Positions 62,309-64,000 of a stretch of 64,000 bases of DNA are shown piece after piece. How positions within the stretch are numbered: position 1 is the stretch's first letter; every line of letters begins with the position of its first letter. Below the pieces are notes generated by a model. That model was not told where the DNA came from. It made no database searches and saw only the letters and a program-made list of their open reading frames with translations. Location of the stretch: contig CAJXRP010000002.1 in assembly GCA_913060495.1 (NCBI GenBank), positions 177,110 through 241,109 on the forward strand. Reading direction: 5' to 3'. The stretch is from an uncultured Gammaproteobacteria bacterium (GTDB taxonomy: Bacteria > Pseudomonadota > Gammaproteobacteria > Pseudomonadales > Pseudohongiellaceae). Position numbers and translations under genes: made by a program.

Positions 62309-62945
62309 AGCCTGAAACCCGAGTGTCTGTAGCGCTATTCTGCAGGAGATAGTTAATCAGAAGTATTACTGAGCCTGCCAGCAACAATACAGCAACCGCA
62401 CCCCAGAGAATCTGATTCACATCGAACCACAAAACAAAATAGAAGCTAGTTGCGAGCGTCCCACCTGCACTACCAATCGTAGAAACAAAAAACAGTAAAC
62501 CCGCCATATGACCGCTGTGCTCATGGGAGTCCACCATCAGGCGAACAGAATAGGGAGAAATCATGCCTAGAATGCTCGTAGGAATAAAATACAGAAAGAC
62601 AGAGGCGAGCAGTGACCCATAGCGAGGGTCTTCAATCGTCAAAAATATTGGCCGCATAATCGCATCGGCGAAGACAATAATAGGTATTGAGAAAATTGCT
62701 GCACCGATAAAAAACAGCGCGAATGTCTTAGGGTTGGGATTTCGTGTAGACAGCCGACCACCGACTAGATAGCCCACCGACAACGCCAACATAAAAACGG
62801 TAATGAGACTGCCCCATACGGAAATGCTACCACCAAAATACGGCGCCATGATGCGCGCACCCAACATCTCGACCGTCATGATGCAAAATCCGCTGACGAA
62901 GGCGACACAGATAACGACGATTTTGGGAAGTTTGACTGAATTCAC
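62292..62945 (-). CDS. Membrane partner of the spermidine-synthase-like protein (MFS-like half)
   Basis: The 217 residues have six or seven helices. The motif EMLGARIMAPYFGGSISVWG near residue 27 is typical of the membrane part of the fused MFS/spermidine-synthase family, as is SILGMISPYSVRLMV near residue 125. It overlaps the start of the next gene by 17 bases, indicating translational coupling. The pair looks like a natural split of the fusion protein. The function is unknown. Confidence 0.82.
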   Translation of the reverse strand: MNSVKLPKIVVICVAFVSGFCIMTVEMLGARIMAPYFGGSISVWGSLITVFMLALSVGYLVGGRLSTRNPNPKTFALFFIGAAIFSIPIIVFADAIMRPIFLTIEDPRYGSLLASVFLYFIPTSILGMISPYSVRLMVDSHEHSGHMAGLLFFVSTIGSAGGTLATSFYFVLWFDVNQILWGAVAVLLLAGSVILLINYLLQNSATDTRVSGYEKQT

Positions 62946-63068
62946 GGCTTACTCGTTTCGATGAATAATAGAGAGCCGTAAAAGTACCATTGAAGCGCAC
63001 GACAATGAAGGGGTTTCGCGACAAACCGAGAATTCCGCTCCATGGAAGTGCCCCGAAATGAATGAAGC

Positions 63069-63854
63069 CTAGCGGGAGCCCAAGTTGCGCCCGCCATCGA
63101 TAGCTATTACCTGACCTGTCATGTATTTGGAGGCATTAGAGGCCAAAAATAGCGCAAGTCCTGCCATATCAGTTGGACTACCTATTCGACCGAGGGGATT
63201 CTCTTCTTCTATCTTGTCACGGAATTTACTCAGCGTGTGATCCATCATCTGACTCTCAAATGCGCCTGGTGCGATCGCATTCACGGTAAGCCCCTTAGGC
63301 GCTAACCGTACCGCCAAGTTTTTCGTAAGAAAGTGCACGGCGGCCTTACTCGCTCCGTAGGCAAAGTTATCCATAGTAGAAACCCGTAGTCCGTCTATAG
63401 ACCCTATATTGATGACTCTGCTCGGCTCTTCAGGGCTAGAATCTTTACAAAGTAATGGCATTAGGTCGCGAGTCAGCGTGAATATCGCCTTCACATTTAT
63501 GTCCATGACCTTGTCATAGCCTTCGTCTGGATATTCTTCGAAGGGAGCGCCCCAAGCAGCGCCTGCATTATTTACCAATATGTCGATCTTCTGTTCACGC
63601 TTTCTAATTTCATTCACGAAGGAGTCTCTTCCCTCTTTGGTAGAAAGATCCGCTGGAATTGCTATGCATTCACCCTGCGCCGATAGCTCCCTCGCTGTAG
63701 CTTCACAAGCCTCTGCTTTACGCGCAGTGATATACGTTTTTACGCCGTTGGCAACATAGCCTTCGGCAATCATCTTGCCGATACCTCTTGAGCCACCTGT
63801 GACTATCGCCACTTTGCCAGACACGGAAAAGAGTTCATTGATGTTGAATGTCAT
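63069..63854 (-). CDS. Short-chain dehydrogenase/reductase
   Basis: The 261 residues follow the classical SDR plan: NAD(P) motif TGGSRGIGK near residue 19, NNAGAAWG near residue 95, catalytic Ser in NIGSIDG, Tyr and Lys in YGASKAA near residue 170, and C-terminal YMTGQVIAIDGGRN. It oxidises or reduces a hydroxyl or keto group; the substrate is unknown. The start ATG 63854 lies only ten bases from a 75-bp direct repeat that fills the upstream region to the window edge. Confidence 0.9.
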   Translation of the reverse strand: MTFNINELFSVSGKVAIVTGGSRGIGKMIAEGYVANGVKTYITARKAEACEATARELSAQGECIAIPADLSTKEGRDSFVNEIRKREQKIDILVNNAGAAWGAPFEEYPDEGYDKVMDINVKAIFTLTRDLMPLLCKDSSPEEPSRVINIGSIDGLRVSTMDNFAYGASKAAVHFLTKNLAVRLAPKGLTVNAIAPGAFESQMMDHTLSKFRDKIEEENPLGRIGSPTDMAGLALFLASNASKYMTGQVIAIDGGRNLGSR

Positions 63855-63864
63855 TTTTTGCTTA

Positions 63865-64000
63865 TCCTAATTCTAGCTACGTGCAAATAAATTCCATCCC
63901 AGAAACGACGAGATGGGGAGTTTCTATGTGTGTGTCTCTTCCTAATTCTAGCTACGTGCAAATAAATTCCATCCCAGAAACGACGAGATGGGGAGTTTCT
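63865..64000. repeat. 75-bp direct repeat at the window edge
   Basis: Bases 63865-63939 (75 bp) are followed by an identical second copy from 63940 that is cut by the window edge after 61 bases. Copies match without error and include a TGTGTGTGT run in the first. It is either a true tandem duplication upstream of the SDR gene or an assembly artefact at a contig end. Confidence 0.9.

Overview
The window looks like a chromosomal stretch of a heterotrophic, probably marine gammaproteobacterium. The reasons are two large TonB-dependent receptors, several acyl-CoA dehydrogenases and thiolases, many small exported proteins of unknown function, a gammaproteobacterial FNR-type regulator, ArfB, a DUF3301 protein and moderate base composition. 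No ribosomal marker is present, so the lineage is inference only.

Layout. 0.2-1.9 kb: an exported protein and a small membrane protein, both of unknown function. 2.1-4.4 kb: a small AT-rich remnant island between an intact selenocysteine tRNA gene (selC, minus strand, 4358-4453) and a 27-bp copy of the selC 3' end (2093-2119). It still holds the start of a P4-type integrase (4085-4216), a Sel1-repeat protein and two small membrane or exported proteins. 4.5-14.7 kb: DUF547, FabH-like ketosynthase, DUF3301, MATE exporter, GST, Yip1-like protein, a MacAB-like efflux operon and a fatty acid desaturase. 14.8-18.2 kb: a minus-strand operon of ECF sigma factor, membrane-anchored HEAT-repeat protein (probable anti-sigma) and an exported DTSGG-repeat DUF4097 protein, preceded by a small exported protein. 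18.3-24.2 kb: hydrolase, NfeD plus SPFH pair, BRCT protein, TonB receptor. 24.4-28.1 kb: a redox module with a thioredoxin-fold protein, a UGSC selenoprotein with an in-frame UGA and SECIS-like hairpin (26335-26862), and a thiolase. 28.1-34.8 kb: VOC protein, ArfB and a five-gene branched-chain-type ABC transporter. 34.8-39.7 kb: S1/P1 nuclease, fused TrpE-TrpG with a Trp-codon leader peptide upstream, serine hydrolase. 39.8-46.7 kb: a 1143-residue TonB receptor divergent from a flavin oxidoreductase, an exported VOC protein and a Tat-exported enolase-superfamily protein. 46.7-57.3 kb: small membrane genes, then an eight-gene minus-strand fatty-acid-type catabolic operon. 57.7-64 kb: acyl-CoA dehydrogenase, voltage-gated K+ channel, UspA behind an FNR box, the FNR-type regulator, a split membrane/spermidine-synthase-like pair, an SDR, and a 75-bp direct repeat at the window edge.

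The most notable link is between selC and the UGSC selenoprotein 22 kb away. The tRNA that decodes UGA and a gene that needs it are both here. Its neighbour carries a CxxC thioredoxin-like domain and a GCGS motif echoing UGSC, which suggests a two-protein thiol/selenol redox system next to acyl-CoA metabolism. The remnant island shows that selC has also served as an integration site in this lineage.
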